A stretch of DNA of 55,543 bases from Acinetobacter piscicola. GTDB taxonomy: Bacteria > Pseudomonadota > Gammaproteobacteria > Pseudomonadales > Moraxellaceae. How positions within the stretch are numbered: the first letter of the stretch is position 1; each line of letters begins with the position of its first letter. A model generated the notes under the pieces. The model saw only the letters and a program-made list of their open reading frames with translations. It searched no databases and was not told the origin of the DNA. Position numbers and translations under genes: made by a program. Positions 9,410-19,100 of this stretch are shown piece by piece. Location of the stretch: positions 1 through 55,543 of the forward strand of contig NZ_NIFO01000026.1 of the NCBI RefSeq assembly GCF_002233755.1. The letters run 5' to 3'.

Positions 9410-10880
9410 TTTACAAACCAGTTCAACACAAGATCTTGTTACAGAAGAAAACTTGCTTGATTCAATTGTTGAGCGTAGTCGAATTGCAAGAAATGATGAA
9501 GAGCATATTCGGGCTCGAAATTTAATTGGTGAGTTGGCCAAAGAAGTCATGGCTGGAACAATTACTGTTTCAGAAAATATGTCTTTATCTATTGATAAGC
9601 GTATTGCAGAAATTGATGCTTTAATTTCTGCTCAACTCAGTAAAATTATGCATCATGAACAATTTCAAAAAATTGAATCAACATGGCGTGGTTTACATTA
9701 TTTTTGTCAGGAATCTCCATCGAATCCTTTAATTAAAATTCGTATGTTGAATACAACGAAAAAAGAATTGGTGAAAGATTTCCAAGGTGCAACTGATTTT
9801 GATCAAAGTACCTTGTTTAAGAAAATTTATGAGGAAGAATACGGGTCTTTTGGTGGTGCGCCTTATGCAACATTGATTGGTGATTTTGAGTTTGATCGTA
9901 CCCCATCAGATATGTATCTCTTAGAACAAATTTCACATGTTGCAGCGGCTTCACATGCACCATTTATTTCTGCAGCAAGCAGCAATATGTTAGGGCTTGA
10001 ATCGTTTACGGATATTGACCGCCCGCGTGATGTTTCTAAAGTATTTGAAACAGCTGAATATGTGCAATGGCGTTCATTCCGTGAAAGTGATGATGCACGT
10101 TATGTGGCTTTAACAATGCCGCGTGTATTGGGACGTTTGCCTTATGATCCAAAAGAAGGTTGGTCAACTGAAGGTTTCAATTTTGTTGAGGAAGTTTCTG
10201 GTCAAAACCATGATGAATATCTGTGGATGAATGCAGCTTATGCCTTTGGTACTCGTTTAACTAATGCTTTTGATATGCATGGTTGGTGTGCTGCTATTCG
10301 TGGTGTAGAAGGTGGTGGAATGGTTGAAGGCTTACCAGTTCACACCTTTAAAACGAGTGATGGAGAGGTTGTATTTAAATGTCCGACGGAAATTGCGATT
10401 ACAGATCGTCGTGAAAAAGAACTTAGTGATTTAGGTTTTATTCCTCTAGTACATTGTAAAAACACAGATTACGCAGCATTTTTTGGTGCACAATCAACTC
10501 AAAAACCAAAAAAATACGACAATGATACTGCAAATGCAAACTCATCATTGTCGAGTCAGATTCAATATATTATGGCTGTTTCTCGTATCGCTCATTACTT
10601 AAAAGCAATGATGAGAGATAAGGTGGGAAGTTTTGCTTCGGCTGGGAATGTAGAAGTGTTCCTCAATGAATGGTTATCTCAGTATGTATTACTTGATGAT
10701 GGCGCTTCTCAAGAAGCTAAAGCACAGTATCCACTTCGTGAAGCTTCCGTCAAAGTTGTAGAAAATCCTGCAGAGCCAGGGCACTACAAGTCTGTGGTTT
10801 TTTTAAGACCGCATTTCCAGCTGGATGAGTTGTCAGTTTCATTACGACTCGTTACTGAGTTGCCTCAGTCCTCAAATTAA
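9402..10880 (+). CDS. tssC: TssC (VipB) large sheath subunit
   Basis: TssC is the large subunit of the contractile sheath. I place the start at the ATG at 9402 (MSNLQTSSTQ), inside the last codons of tssB, with GAGG about 12 nt upstream. An earlier GTG at 9381 is less likely. The conserved segments WRGLHYFCQE (about 94-103) and FGGAPYATLIGD (about 145-157) are present. So is the C-terminal PGHYKSVVFLRPHFQLDEL stretch. The length of 492 aa is standard. Confidence 0.95.
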   Translation: MSNLQTSSTQDLVTEENLLDSIVERSRIARNDEEHIRARNLIGELAKEVMAGTITVSENMSLSIDKRIAEIDALISAQLSKIMHHEQFQKIESTWRGLHYFCQESPSNPLIKIRMLNTTKKELVKDFQGATDFDQSTLFKKIYEEEYGSFGGAPYATLIGDFEFDRTPSDMYLLEQISHVAAASHAPFISAASSNMLGLESFTDIDRPRDVSKVFETAEYVQWRSFRESDDARYVALTMPRVLGRLPYDPKEGWSTEGFNFVEEVSGQNHDEYLWMNAAYAFGTRLTNAFDMHGWCAAIRGVEGGGMVEGLPVHTFKTSDGEVVFKCPTEIAITDRREKELSDLGFIPLVHCKNTDYAAFFGAQSTQKPKKYDNDTANANSSLSSQIQYIMAVSRIAHYLKAMMRDKVGSFASAGNVEVFLNEWLSQYVLLDDGASQEAKAQYPLREASVKVVENPAEPGHYKSVVFLRPHFQLDELSVSLRLVTELPQSSN

Positions 10881-10928
10881 AATAGAGAACAGCTAAATAA
10901 TAACTTTAAAAAAAATAGGGTAATTCCA

Positions 10929-11432
10929 ATGAAAGATATATATGTTCACTTTCAAGGTAAATATAAAGTTGATGGTGAGTCTCGCGATTCAGAGCACAAA
11001 AACTGGTTAGAGGTGAATTCTTGGTCTCATAACATCCGTCAGCCTAAATCTGCAACTTCTTCAAGCGTTGGCGGGCATACTGCTGAACGCGTTGAACATT
11101 CAGATATGGTTTTTGTTAAAGATTTGGATGCGACTAGCCCAAAGCTTTGGGAAGCATGTTCAGCAGGTTATACATTTGATGAAGTCCAGATTGATTTTTA
11201 TCGTGCTAATGGCGATAAGCGTATTAAGTATTTACAAATCAAGCTGAAGCATGTTTTGGTTTCAAGTGTAACACCAGTAGTCAATGAAGAAGGTGTGCCA
11301 ACTGAAGCATTTGGTTTGAAATATGCTGCAGTTGAGTGGACTTACAACCAACAAGATATTAATGGCTCTGCTAAAGGTGCTGTTACTAAGAAATGGTCTC
11401 TTTCAAATAATACTGCATCTTACGCTGCATAA
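10929..11432 (+). CDS. hcp: Hcp/TssD tube protein
   Basis: Hcp hexamers form the inner tube and are secreted in bulk. The 167-aa protein begins MKDIYVHFQGKYKVDGES and contains the WLEVNSWSHNIRQP segment, both typical of Acinetobacter Hcp. It has no effector extension. A 48-bp leader separates it from tssC. A hairpin lies just after its stop (11447-11472), which could give Hcp more transcript than the genes behind it. Confidence 0.95.
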   Translation: MKDIYVHFQGKYKVDGESRDSEHKNWLEVNSWSHNIRQPKSATSSSVGGHTAERVEHSDMVFVKDLDATSPKLWEACSAGYTFDEVQIDFYRANGDKRIKYLQIKLKHVLVSSVTPVVNEEGVPTEAFGLKYAAVEWTYNQQDINGSAKGAVTKKWSLSNNTASYAA

Positions 11433-11446
11433 TTTTTTGTTGAGAT

Positions 11447-11476
11447 GGATAGAGACTGTTCAGCCTCTATCCTTTT
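11447..11476 (+). terminator. Hairpin after hcp, possible partial terminator
   Basis: GGATAGAG (11447-11454) pairs with CTCTATCC (11465-11472) across a 10-nt loop and is followed by TTTT. It lies inside the operon between hcp and tssE. The U-run is short, so read-through is expected. It may also protect the hcp 3' end from decay. Confidence 0.6.
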
Positions 11477-11497
11477 AAAATCATTAGAATTTTATTT

Positions 11498-11965
11498 ATG
11501 AATTTAGATCAACTTTATCCCTATGGGTTCCGTTCTACATTGTTTGATCGTCTAATTGTTGAAGATAATCAAGGGCTTTCCATTCATGAGTTGAGAGAAT
11601 CTATTGCTCGTGATTTAGAAGATTTACTGAATACACGCATTGCTAAACTTGATTTCAATATTGATGAATATGAATTGGTAACAAAGTCGATTGTACAATT
11701 TGGAATTATTGATTTTGTGGGGTTATCTACTGCGAATCCGACAGACCGGGAAACCATTTGCAAGTCCATAGAGCAATCAATAATTTCACATGAACCTCGT
11801 TTAAAACAAATAAAAGTTGAGATGCAATTGGATGAGCTTAATGTTGGTTCTTTATCCTTAAGTATCCAAGCCTTTTTTAATATTCATCCACTTTATGAAC
11901 CTGTAATTTTTGATGCCTTACTTAAGCCAACAACACAACAATATGTCATTTCTGCGCGATCTTAA
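11498..11965 (+). CDS. tssE: TssE (gp25-like) baseplate protein
   Basis: TssE is the T4 gp25-like wedge protein that starts sheath polymerisation. The 155-aa protein contains the ESIARDLEDLLNTR segment (about 34-47), the conserved EDLLNTR-type motif that contacts the first sheath row, and a C-terminal beta-rich gp25 domain. The region in front of the ATG is AT-rich with no clear Shine-Dalgarno, which suggests modest translation. It lies 17 bp before tssF. Confidence 0.9.
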   Translation: MNLDQLYPYGFRSTLFDRLIVEDNQGLSIHELRESIARDLEDLLNTRIAKLDFNIDEYELVTKSIVQFGIIDFVGLSTANPTDRETICKSIEQSIISHEPRLKQIKVEMQLDELNVGSLSLSIQAFFNIHPLYEPVIFDALLKPTTQQYVISARS

Positions 11966-11982
11966 ATAAAGTAGGGTATGCC

Positions 11983-13791
11983 GTGATCGAAGAACTTTTA
12001 CCGTATTATGAAAAACAATTGCAAGAATTTGGACAACAAGCACGTGTTTTTGCAGATAAATATCCAAAAATTGCGCAAAGACTTTCGTTAAACCAAGAAC
12101 AAATTGATGATCCACATATTGAACGTTTAATTCAAGCATTCTCTTTAATTGCAGCACGTATCGATAAAAAATTAGCAGACAGTTACGATATTTTTACTCG
12201 TTCCTTATTTGAGGTCATGTTTCCCCAATATTTACGTCATTTCCCAGCTTGTTCAGTGGTCAGTTTCGAAGATATTGATAGACAAAAGCAATTGACTGAG
12301 GCGCATTTGGTTCCTAAAGGGACAAGCTTAAAGTCTCGAAGCTTTAAAGGTGTTCCATGTGAATTTAATACCAGTGCTGAAGTAAAACTTTTACCCATTC
12401 AATTGGAGAGTTTGCGTTTTCAGACCAGTCCGAGTGCACACATTCATTTAAATCAAAATGCGACCTTAAGTTTAAAGTTTGATGTATTTAATTCAGCTCA
12501 AAAGTGGTTAAAAAATGAAAAACTGCCTATTTATTTAGATGCAATTTCGAATTTTCCACTTCAGGTTTTGGACCATATTTTTCATCAAAATACCAGTTTT
12601 AGTCTTCGAATTAACCATCAAGTTGTTGAAATTAAAAACCCTTTTGAAGTGATGGGATTTGACGAGCATGAAGCTCTATTGCCAGTGGATCAGCATACTC
12701 ATCATGCTTATCGATTATTAATTGAATATTTTTGTTTTCCTGAAAAATTTAGCTATTTAAATTTGAATTTAGCTTTTTTAAATTTTTTAAAAACTTCAGA
12801 TCACCGTTTTGAAATACAGATCCATTTAAAATTGAATTTGAATGATCAGACAGTTATCCGAAATTACTCGGAATTGAATATTGCTAATTTTAAATTATTC
12901 ACAAGTCCCATTGTCAATTTATTTGAAAAGCAGGCAGAACCTCAAAAAATAAACCATAAAAACTTAGAATATCCTTTAATCACTGACTCTCATCATCCAG
13001 AGCTTTATCAAGTTTATTCAATCCTCGAAATGAATTTAATTCGTGAAAAAAGTAATAAAGATCAAGTGGTTTATCCTATTTTACCTTTTTTTGCGATGAG
13101 TCATTATCATGGAGAAGATGTTCAGTTTTTTTATGCTTTGAATCCAACGATTTTACAAAACAAATTTGTCGAAACAGGTTATTCGATTATTTCTAAGCAC
13201 CTTGAACCACAAAGTATTAAATCGGATTTTGTCAGTTGTAAGTTACTTTGTTCAAATCGTGATTTGCCATATGAAGCATTTGGACAGAACAATAATGTAT
13301 TGAATTTGAGTGATAATGCAGTTGCGCGCCGAGTACAGATACTAAAAAGACCGACCGAACCATATCAATTTGAACAGAATAAAAATGAACAATGGCGAAT
13401 TATTTCTCATCTTTCACTCAATACTTTAGCACTCATGAAAGGTGATGCTATAAGTCACATCAAAGAATTATTAGAACTTTATAACCTACCAAAATCTAAG
13501 GAAAATCACTTAGTAATTGATGCAATTAAAAGCATTGATTTTGAAATTACTCATAAGTTAGTTGAAGCTAAACCTTTTCCAATGTTTATACGTGGTGTGA
13601 AAGTTTTGCTGGGTGTCGATGCCCAAGTTTTTCATGGGCATAGCTTATATATTTTTAGTGAATTAATTTCTCATATTTTTAACTTAAAAGTACAAATGAA
13701 TAGTTTTGTCGATGTTTTTGTTAGAGATATGAATAGCAAACAGGAGTTATACCAATGCGTTCAGAACGTTGGTGGCAAGAAGCTTCTGTAA
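11983..13791 (+). CDS. tssF: TssF baseplate protein
   Basis: TssF forms the wedge with TssG and TssE. The start is GTG at 11983, giving the family N-terminus IEELLPYYEKQLQEFGQQA. The helical N-terminal stretch with DPHIERLIQAFSLIAARID follows at about 47-66. The remaining roughly 500 residues are beta-rich, as usual. The length of 602 aa is normal. The 3' end overlaps tssG by 37 bp, indicating coupled translation. Confidence 0.93.
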   Translation: MIEELLPYYEKQLQEFGQQARVFADKYPKIAQRLSLNQEQIDDPHIERLIQAFSLIAARIDKKLADSYDIFTRSLFEVMFPQYLRHFPACSVVSFEDIDRQKQLTEAHLVPKGTSLKSRSFKGVPCEFNTSAEVKLLPIQLESLRFQTSPSAHIHLNQNATLSLKFDVFNSAQKWLKNEKLPIYLDAISNFPLQVLDHIFHQNTSFSLRINHQVVEIKNPFEVMGFDEHEALLPVDQHTHHAYRLLIEYFCFPEKFSYLNLNLAFLNFLKTSDHRFEIQIHLKLNLNDQTVIRNYSELNIANFKLFTSPIVNLFEKQAEPQKINHKNLEYPLITDSHHPELYQVYSILEMNLIREKSNKDQVVYPILPFFAMSHYHGEDVQFFYALNPTILQNKFVETGYSIISKHLEPQSIKSDFVSCKLLCSNRDLPYEAFGQNNNVLNLSDNAVARRVQILKRPTEPYQFEQNKNEQWRIISHLSLNTLALMKGDAISHIKELLELYNLPKSKENHLVIDAIKSIDFEITHKLVEAKPFPMFIRGVKVLLGVDAQVFHGHSLYIFSELISHIFNLKVQMNSFVDVFVRDMNSKQELYQCVQNVGGKKLL

Positions 13792-14747
13792 TTGATGAGC
13801 TTTTTAAGACTCCGACAGCGTTTGAATTTATTCAAACGACTCGTCTATTGAGACATGCACCTAAAACTTCGGTTTTAAAGAATTGGTCTGATGATTTTCA
13901 TTTTCAAAGTTCTTTAAATTTGAATTTTCCAAAGAGCGAAATCGAATCTTTAAATCAAGAAGATGAGCGTATTCACTTAACAAATTTGGTGGTTAGTTTA
14001 ACAGGTATGCAAGGTGTTATGCCTTATACTTATACGAATAGAGTAAAACGAGCTTCTCGTAAACAACGTGTTGAAATTCAAAATTTTTTAGGCTTGTTTA
14101 ATCATAAATTGACAGCGCAATTTGTCGATGCAAGCTTGAGCTATAATTTGCCAGTACGCTATGAAATTGAAAAGGAAAATAGTTATTTAGAGATTTTACA
14201 TGCTTTAAATGGTTATATTCGAACGCAGCATCAACAGCATGATTTAGATGATTATTTTGCAGAGTTTTCGGGATTGATGCAGGGGCAGAACAATACCGCT
14301 CATGCACTAAAAACGATGTTAGGGTGCATATTTAATCAAACTGTTGAAATAAAAGAATATCTTGTGGAAAAATTTAGTTTAGCAGAACAACAACAAACGA
14401 TGCTCGGTGGCAAAAATCCATTTCTATTGGGCGTAAATACTTTTTGTGGGGAAACGATTCGACAAATTGATGGAAAAATTGAGATTCAAATAGGCCCTTT
14501 AAAATACGCGCAATATTTAGAATTTTTACCAAAAAAGAAGCTGAGTAATAAGCTTAAAAATATTTTACAAAGTTGGTGTAGTCCAACTTTACTTATCGAT
14601 TTGCGCTTAATCCTTGCTAAAGAAGATGTTCAACCTTTGCAATTGAGTTCAACGAGCCATATTGGCTTGGCTCAAGGTGCTTTTGTCATGCCAAAAAAAC
14701 AAATTGATAATCATGAAACGTGTTATGCACTGATTGGAGTGTCATAA
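13755..14747 (+). CDS. tssG: TssG baseplate protein
   Basis: TssG completes the baseplate wedge. The protein has 330 aa and starts inside the tssF 3' end. It has the early FEFIQTTRLLRHA segment, the conserved LVVSLTGMQGVMPYTYT (about 83-99), and the C-terminal GPLKYAQYLEFLP region. The stop codon directly abuts the ATG of the next gene (TAAATG), so the membrane protein behind it is co-translated. The sequence is intact. Confidence 0.92.
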   Translation: MRSERWWQEASVIDELFKTPTAFEFIQTTRLLRHAPKTSVLKNWSDDFHFQSSLNLNFPKSEIESLNQEDERIHLTNLVVSLTGMQGVMPYTYTNRVKRASRKQRVEIQNFLGLFNHKLTAQFVDASLSYNLPVRYEIEKENSYLEILHALNGYIRTQHQQHDLDDYFAEFSGLMQGQNNTAHALKTMLGCIFNQTVEIKEYLVEKFSLAEQQQTMLGGKNPFLLGVNTFCGETIRQIDGKIEIQIGPLKYAQYLEFLPKKKLSNKLKNILQSWCSPTLLIDLRLILAKEDVQPLQLSSTSHIGLAQGAFVMPKKQIDNHETCYALIGVS

Positions 14748-16142
14748 ATGATAAAAAAAATATTAACGACGTTGTTTAGTGTTTTATTACTGGTGATTGC
14801 AGGTGTGGTCTTTTACTGGCGTGACATCAAATATAATCCGAGTGGTCAAGATTTTTTAATATTTTTTGGTTTGATCCCACTCTCGATCATATTATTGATT
14901 TTAGCACCGATGTTTATTTGGAAGTTTTTCAAACTTCGCCAAAAGAAAATAGAGCAAAAAAAAGCAGAAGCTGAGCAATCAGCAGAAGAAAAAATAAATA
15001 CCAAGGAGCAAGTTACAGATCAGATTGAATGGATTCAATTGCAAGTATTTTCAGCAACGAGTTTAAGTGCTTTGGGTGAGAACGGTGCTCATATTGAGCT
15101 TCTTCAAGAGGTAATCAGCCCAAAGCTTGACCAAGAACTTCTTAATCATTCCAATTTACCTACGCTGTCGTATCGTATTACAGACATAGATGATGTCGTG
15201 AATAATGATAGTGAGCAATCAGTGCTTTCTACACGCCAAAAAAGAATCGCTGCTTTGATCCTGCAACAACTTGCGAAGAATGAAGTGGTTTTGTCTCAGA
15301 TTGCAACGCATTTGAAGAATTCAGCTTTATTTTATGATGCCAAATTGGCACATGAATATCGTATGCATCCAGCATGGATTGACCCAAATAGCGAGTATAA
15401 GGAGGAAGAATCCGAACGCGTTATTGAGACAGTACCGAGGTTAAATCGTTTAAATATTCACATGATTCTGCCTGAAAATTTACTTCACGCATGGGATGAA
15501 AATTTGGTTTCTACGCATGTAAATGAATTTTTAACAGGGCTCGGAATTATTTCTCAACAATTAGATACGCAATATCATTATTGGGGGGAGACTACGGCTT
15601 ATAACGACTGGATCAGATTGTTAAAACAATTTCAGTATTTGGACTCCGAGGTATCTTTTTTTATTGTTGTAGATTCTGAAATTGATCAGGAAACTTTGAA
15701 AGACCATTCATGGGGACTTGATAAATATATTCCATCTGAATATGTCAGTACTTGTTGTATGACCAGTACTAACGTTGAGCTACAAGATTTAGTTGTGATG
15801 AAAAATATACGTATTGCATTAAATTCAGATCAAGCCTCAAAAACATTAAAAGAATTGAATTTAGAACAAGCGAGTCAATTTGAACAGGATGCCGCATTTG
15901 TCTTGATTTTAGATGACCCAGCTGAGTTTAAATTACCGCAAAAATTAAACCTCAACTTTGCTAAAAGCATGATTGAAGAACACCATTATCTTTACAGTAA
16001 AAACAGCTTAGGACATACCCAATCTTTATCTAAAATTTTTGGATTTATGTTGAGCTTACACTTTAAAGATGAATTGTATGGCTATGTGTATTCCGCTGAA
16101 CATCGACAGACCCAAGTCATTGTTGGGACTGAGTTTGTATAG
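14748..16142 (+). CDS. Uncharacterised two-TM protein in the T6SS operon, between tssG and tssM
   Basis: The 464-aa protein has two N-terminal membrane segments (about 4-24 and 37-58). A charged coiled-coil stretch rich in Lys, Glu and Gln (about 60-90) follows. The cytoplasmic domain is about 370 aa and has alternating hydrophobic and acidic segments. No catalytic motif is visible. It directly abuts tssG and precedes tssM by 48 bp, the pattern of a protein that acts at the membrane complex or baseplate dock. I believe Acinetobacter T6SS loci keep a gene here, but I do not recognise a named family. Confidence 0.75.
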   Translation: MIKKILTTLFSVLLLVIAGVVFYWRDIKYNPSGQDFLIFFGLIPLSIILLILAPMFIWKFFKLRQKKIEQKKAEAEQSAEEKINTKEQVTDQIEWIQLQVFSATSLSALGENGAHIELLQEVISPKLDQELLNHSNLPTLSYRITDIDDVVNNDSEQSVLSTRQKRIAALILQQLAKNEVVLSQIATHLKNSALFYDAKLAHEYRMHPAWIDPNSEYKEEESERVIETVPRLNRLNIHMILPENLLHAWDENLVSTHVNEFLTGLGIISQQLDTQYHYWGETTAYNDWIRLLKQFQYLDSEVSFFIVVDSEIDQETLKDHSWGLDKYIPSEYVSTCCMTSTNVELQDLVVMKNIRIALNSDQASKTLKELNLEQASQFEQDAAFVLILDDPAEFKLPQKLNLNFAKSMIEEHHYLYSKNSLGHTQSLSKIFGFMLSLHFKDELYGYVYSAEHRQTQVIVGTEFV

Positions 16143-16190
16143 AAATACCTACATAGAAATGACATATAAATATAGAAAGAAATAGAGAAA

Positions 16191-19100
16191 ATGATACATA
16201 CAATTTTGAGTTATGTTTGGCAATATGTAACAAATCCTAAAGCCATTATTGCGCTTTCAATTTTTGTTGCTTTAATTTCATCATATAGCGTTGTTCCTCG
16301 CCGTATTTTTATCATCATGCTTGCAGCCTATGTATTCGGTTTAATTATTTATGCAATTTTTTGGTTTATTCAGCGTAGAAAGCATACCAGTCAAGGCGAA
16401 GCCTTAGTTGAGGCTATTCAGCAAGATAATACTGCTGAATATGGAAAGCTAAAAGACAAAGAAGAGTTGCAACTGATTAATCAACAAATGAAAGACTCGA
16501 TTCAGTTGATTCGAAAGTCTAAATTGGGAGATAAAAAGGGCAATGCTGCGCTATATGAATTGCCTTGGTATATGGTCATCGGCAATCCCGCTGCTGGTAA
16601 AAGCTCAGCAATTTATCACTCAGGTTTGAAATTCCCTTTTGAAGAATCACATCAGAAAATTGTATCTTCTGGACTGAGTGGAACTCGAAATTGTGATTGG
16701 TTTTTTTCTACCGAAGGTGTGCTACTTGATACAGCAGGGCGATATTCGGTTTATTCAGAAGACCATTCAGAATGGCTAGGTTTCTTAGATATTTTGAAAA
16801 AGAATCGCTCGAAAGCACCGATTAATGGTCTTATTGTCATTGTAAGTGTCGCTGAGTTAGTTAGTCAAAGCCCTGAAAAATCAATTAAGTTAGCCAAGAG
16901 TTTACGTGCACGTATTCAAGACCTAACTGAGCGATTAGAAATTTTTGCACCTGTTTATTTGGTGTTTTCTAAAATGGATTTGATTGCAGGTTTTACTGAA
17001 TTTTTTGAGTGCTATGAAGCTGCTGAGTTTGATCAAGTCTGGGGTGCAACGCTGCCTTATGATTCTGAATCATCACAAAATGCAGTTGAGCATTTCGAGA
17101 AACATTACAGTATTTTATACGATGGCTTAAAAGGCGTAAGCACAACACATTTAAGCCGCCGTCATGCACAAAATATTTCTCCCAGTGTGATGACTTTCCC
17201 TTTGGAATTTAAAACATTAAAACCTGTTTTAAAGACATTTATTGGGACTTTATTTGAAGAAAATCCATACCAATTTAAACCTGTATTTCGTGGTTTTTAT
17301 TTCACCAGTGCTTTACAAGAAGGTGTAATCGAAAGCCCAATGACGGAACAGATTGTTGATGATTTCCAATTAGCAAAAATACCCAATAGTGAACATGGTG
17401 TTCCGCAAAATTCGATTTCGCAAAATCATGGTTATTTTTTGAAAGGGTTATTTTCAGAAGTTATCTTAAAAGACAAAAATCTAGTTAAACAACATATTAA
17501 TCCAACAACGAAACGCAGACGCTATTTAGGTTTTATTGCTGCTTTATTGGGTGTATCCATTATTCTTGGGCTGTGGGTTTGGTCTTATCGGAACAATCAA
17601 CAGCTTATTGCAGATGTTCAGGCAGATTTAAATAAAGTCGTGCAAATGGAACAGGTTTCTGGTCAAGAACTAGCAACACAGATAGATGCTTTGTTGATTT
17701 TACAACAACGTTTAGAACAATTGGATGATTTTGATCAGCATCGCCCTTTGAAATTTTCATTTGGTTTGTATCAAGGCAATGAGCTAAGAGATAAATTAAA
17801 AGTTGAGTATTTAAAAGGCGTTAAACAAATTGTTTTAGCGCCAAGTCAACAAAATATTGCTCAGTATTTACAACGAGTTAAAAATAATGAGCAGACACTG
17901 AAACAAAACCATGTCAATGTAGAAATTAAACAAGCTTCATCGACACAAATTGCATCTGAACCTTCCGACACCAATCCACAAGATGCCTATAACGCATTAA
18001 AAGCATATTTAATGATGAGTAATCCACAGTACATGGATTCAAGTCATTTAAGTGATCAAGTGACACGTTTTTGGCGTTCATGGTTGGATGAGAGTCGTGG
18101 GCAAATGCCGCGAGGAGAAATGATTCAAAAGGCTGAGAAAATCTTGAGCTATTCAATGAGCTTAGCCAATGATAAAACTTTCCCAGTTTTAGAGTCTGAT
18201 GCGCAGTTAGTCGACCAAACTCGTCAAGTGTTATTGTCCGTGGTTCGTGGTATGCCTGCACGTGATCGTGTGTATAACGAAATTAAGATGCGTGCTGCGG
18301 TAAGATTCCCTGCTGTAACCGTTGTGCAAATTGTAGGAGAGACGAATCGCAGTGTAATGTTGGGTGGTTATGCTTTACCGGGTGTATTTACGCAAAAGGC
18401 ATGGGATGAATATGTTGATAAAGCGATTGAAGATGCTGCCAATAAACCTACCGATACCAAAGACTGGGTGCTGAATAGTACACAATCAGATGATTTAACC
18501 TTTAGTGGCAGCCCAGATCAAATCCGAAAACAATTAACGCAATTGTATAAGCAAGAATATATTGCTGAATGGAAAAAATTCATCAATGCAACACATTATG
18601 CGAAAGGGGCTGATTTCGTTCAGCAGACTAAAATAATGGATGTATTGGGTGAACCACAAAATTCACCTATTCGTACTTATATCGATCGTGTTGCCAAAGA
18701 AACCAGTTGGGATAATCCTATTGTGCAAGCTGAACTCGCTGCACCACAAACAGGTTTTGTTGCTTGGTTTAAACGTAAAGTTTTAGGACAGGGTAAATCT
18801 GAGGATATACAGCGAGCTTCAAATCAAGCTCAAGGGCAAATTTCTCAACAGTTCCAAATATTCTATCAATTGGTACGCAAGCGTGATGACTTACAAAATC
18901 AGTCATTATTAGATGACTATTTTCAAAATATGGCGCAAGTCAGAAGTAAATTAAATGATTTACGTAGTGCTGGCGATTTTGGTCCAAATGCTTTGGCCTT
19001 AGCCAAACTGACCATTAACGATCAGACCTCTGTGTTTAATACCACTCAAAAAGTTGTAGATGAAAAGCTCATCGTTGGTTTAAATGAACTTGATCAGCAA

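Noticed and set aside
17926..18261. 111-codon minus-strand frame inside tssM
   Set aside because: Shadow of tssM with no family features.
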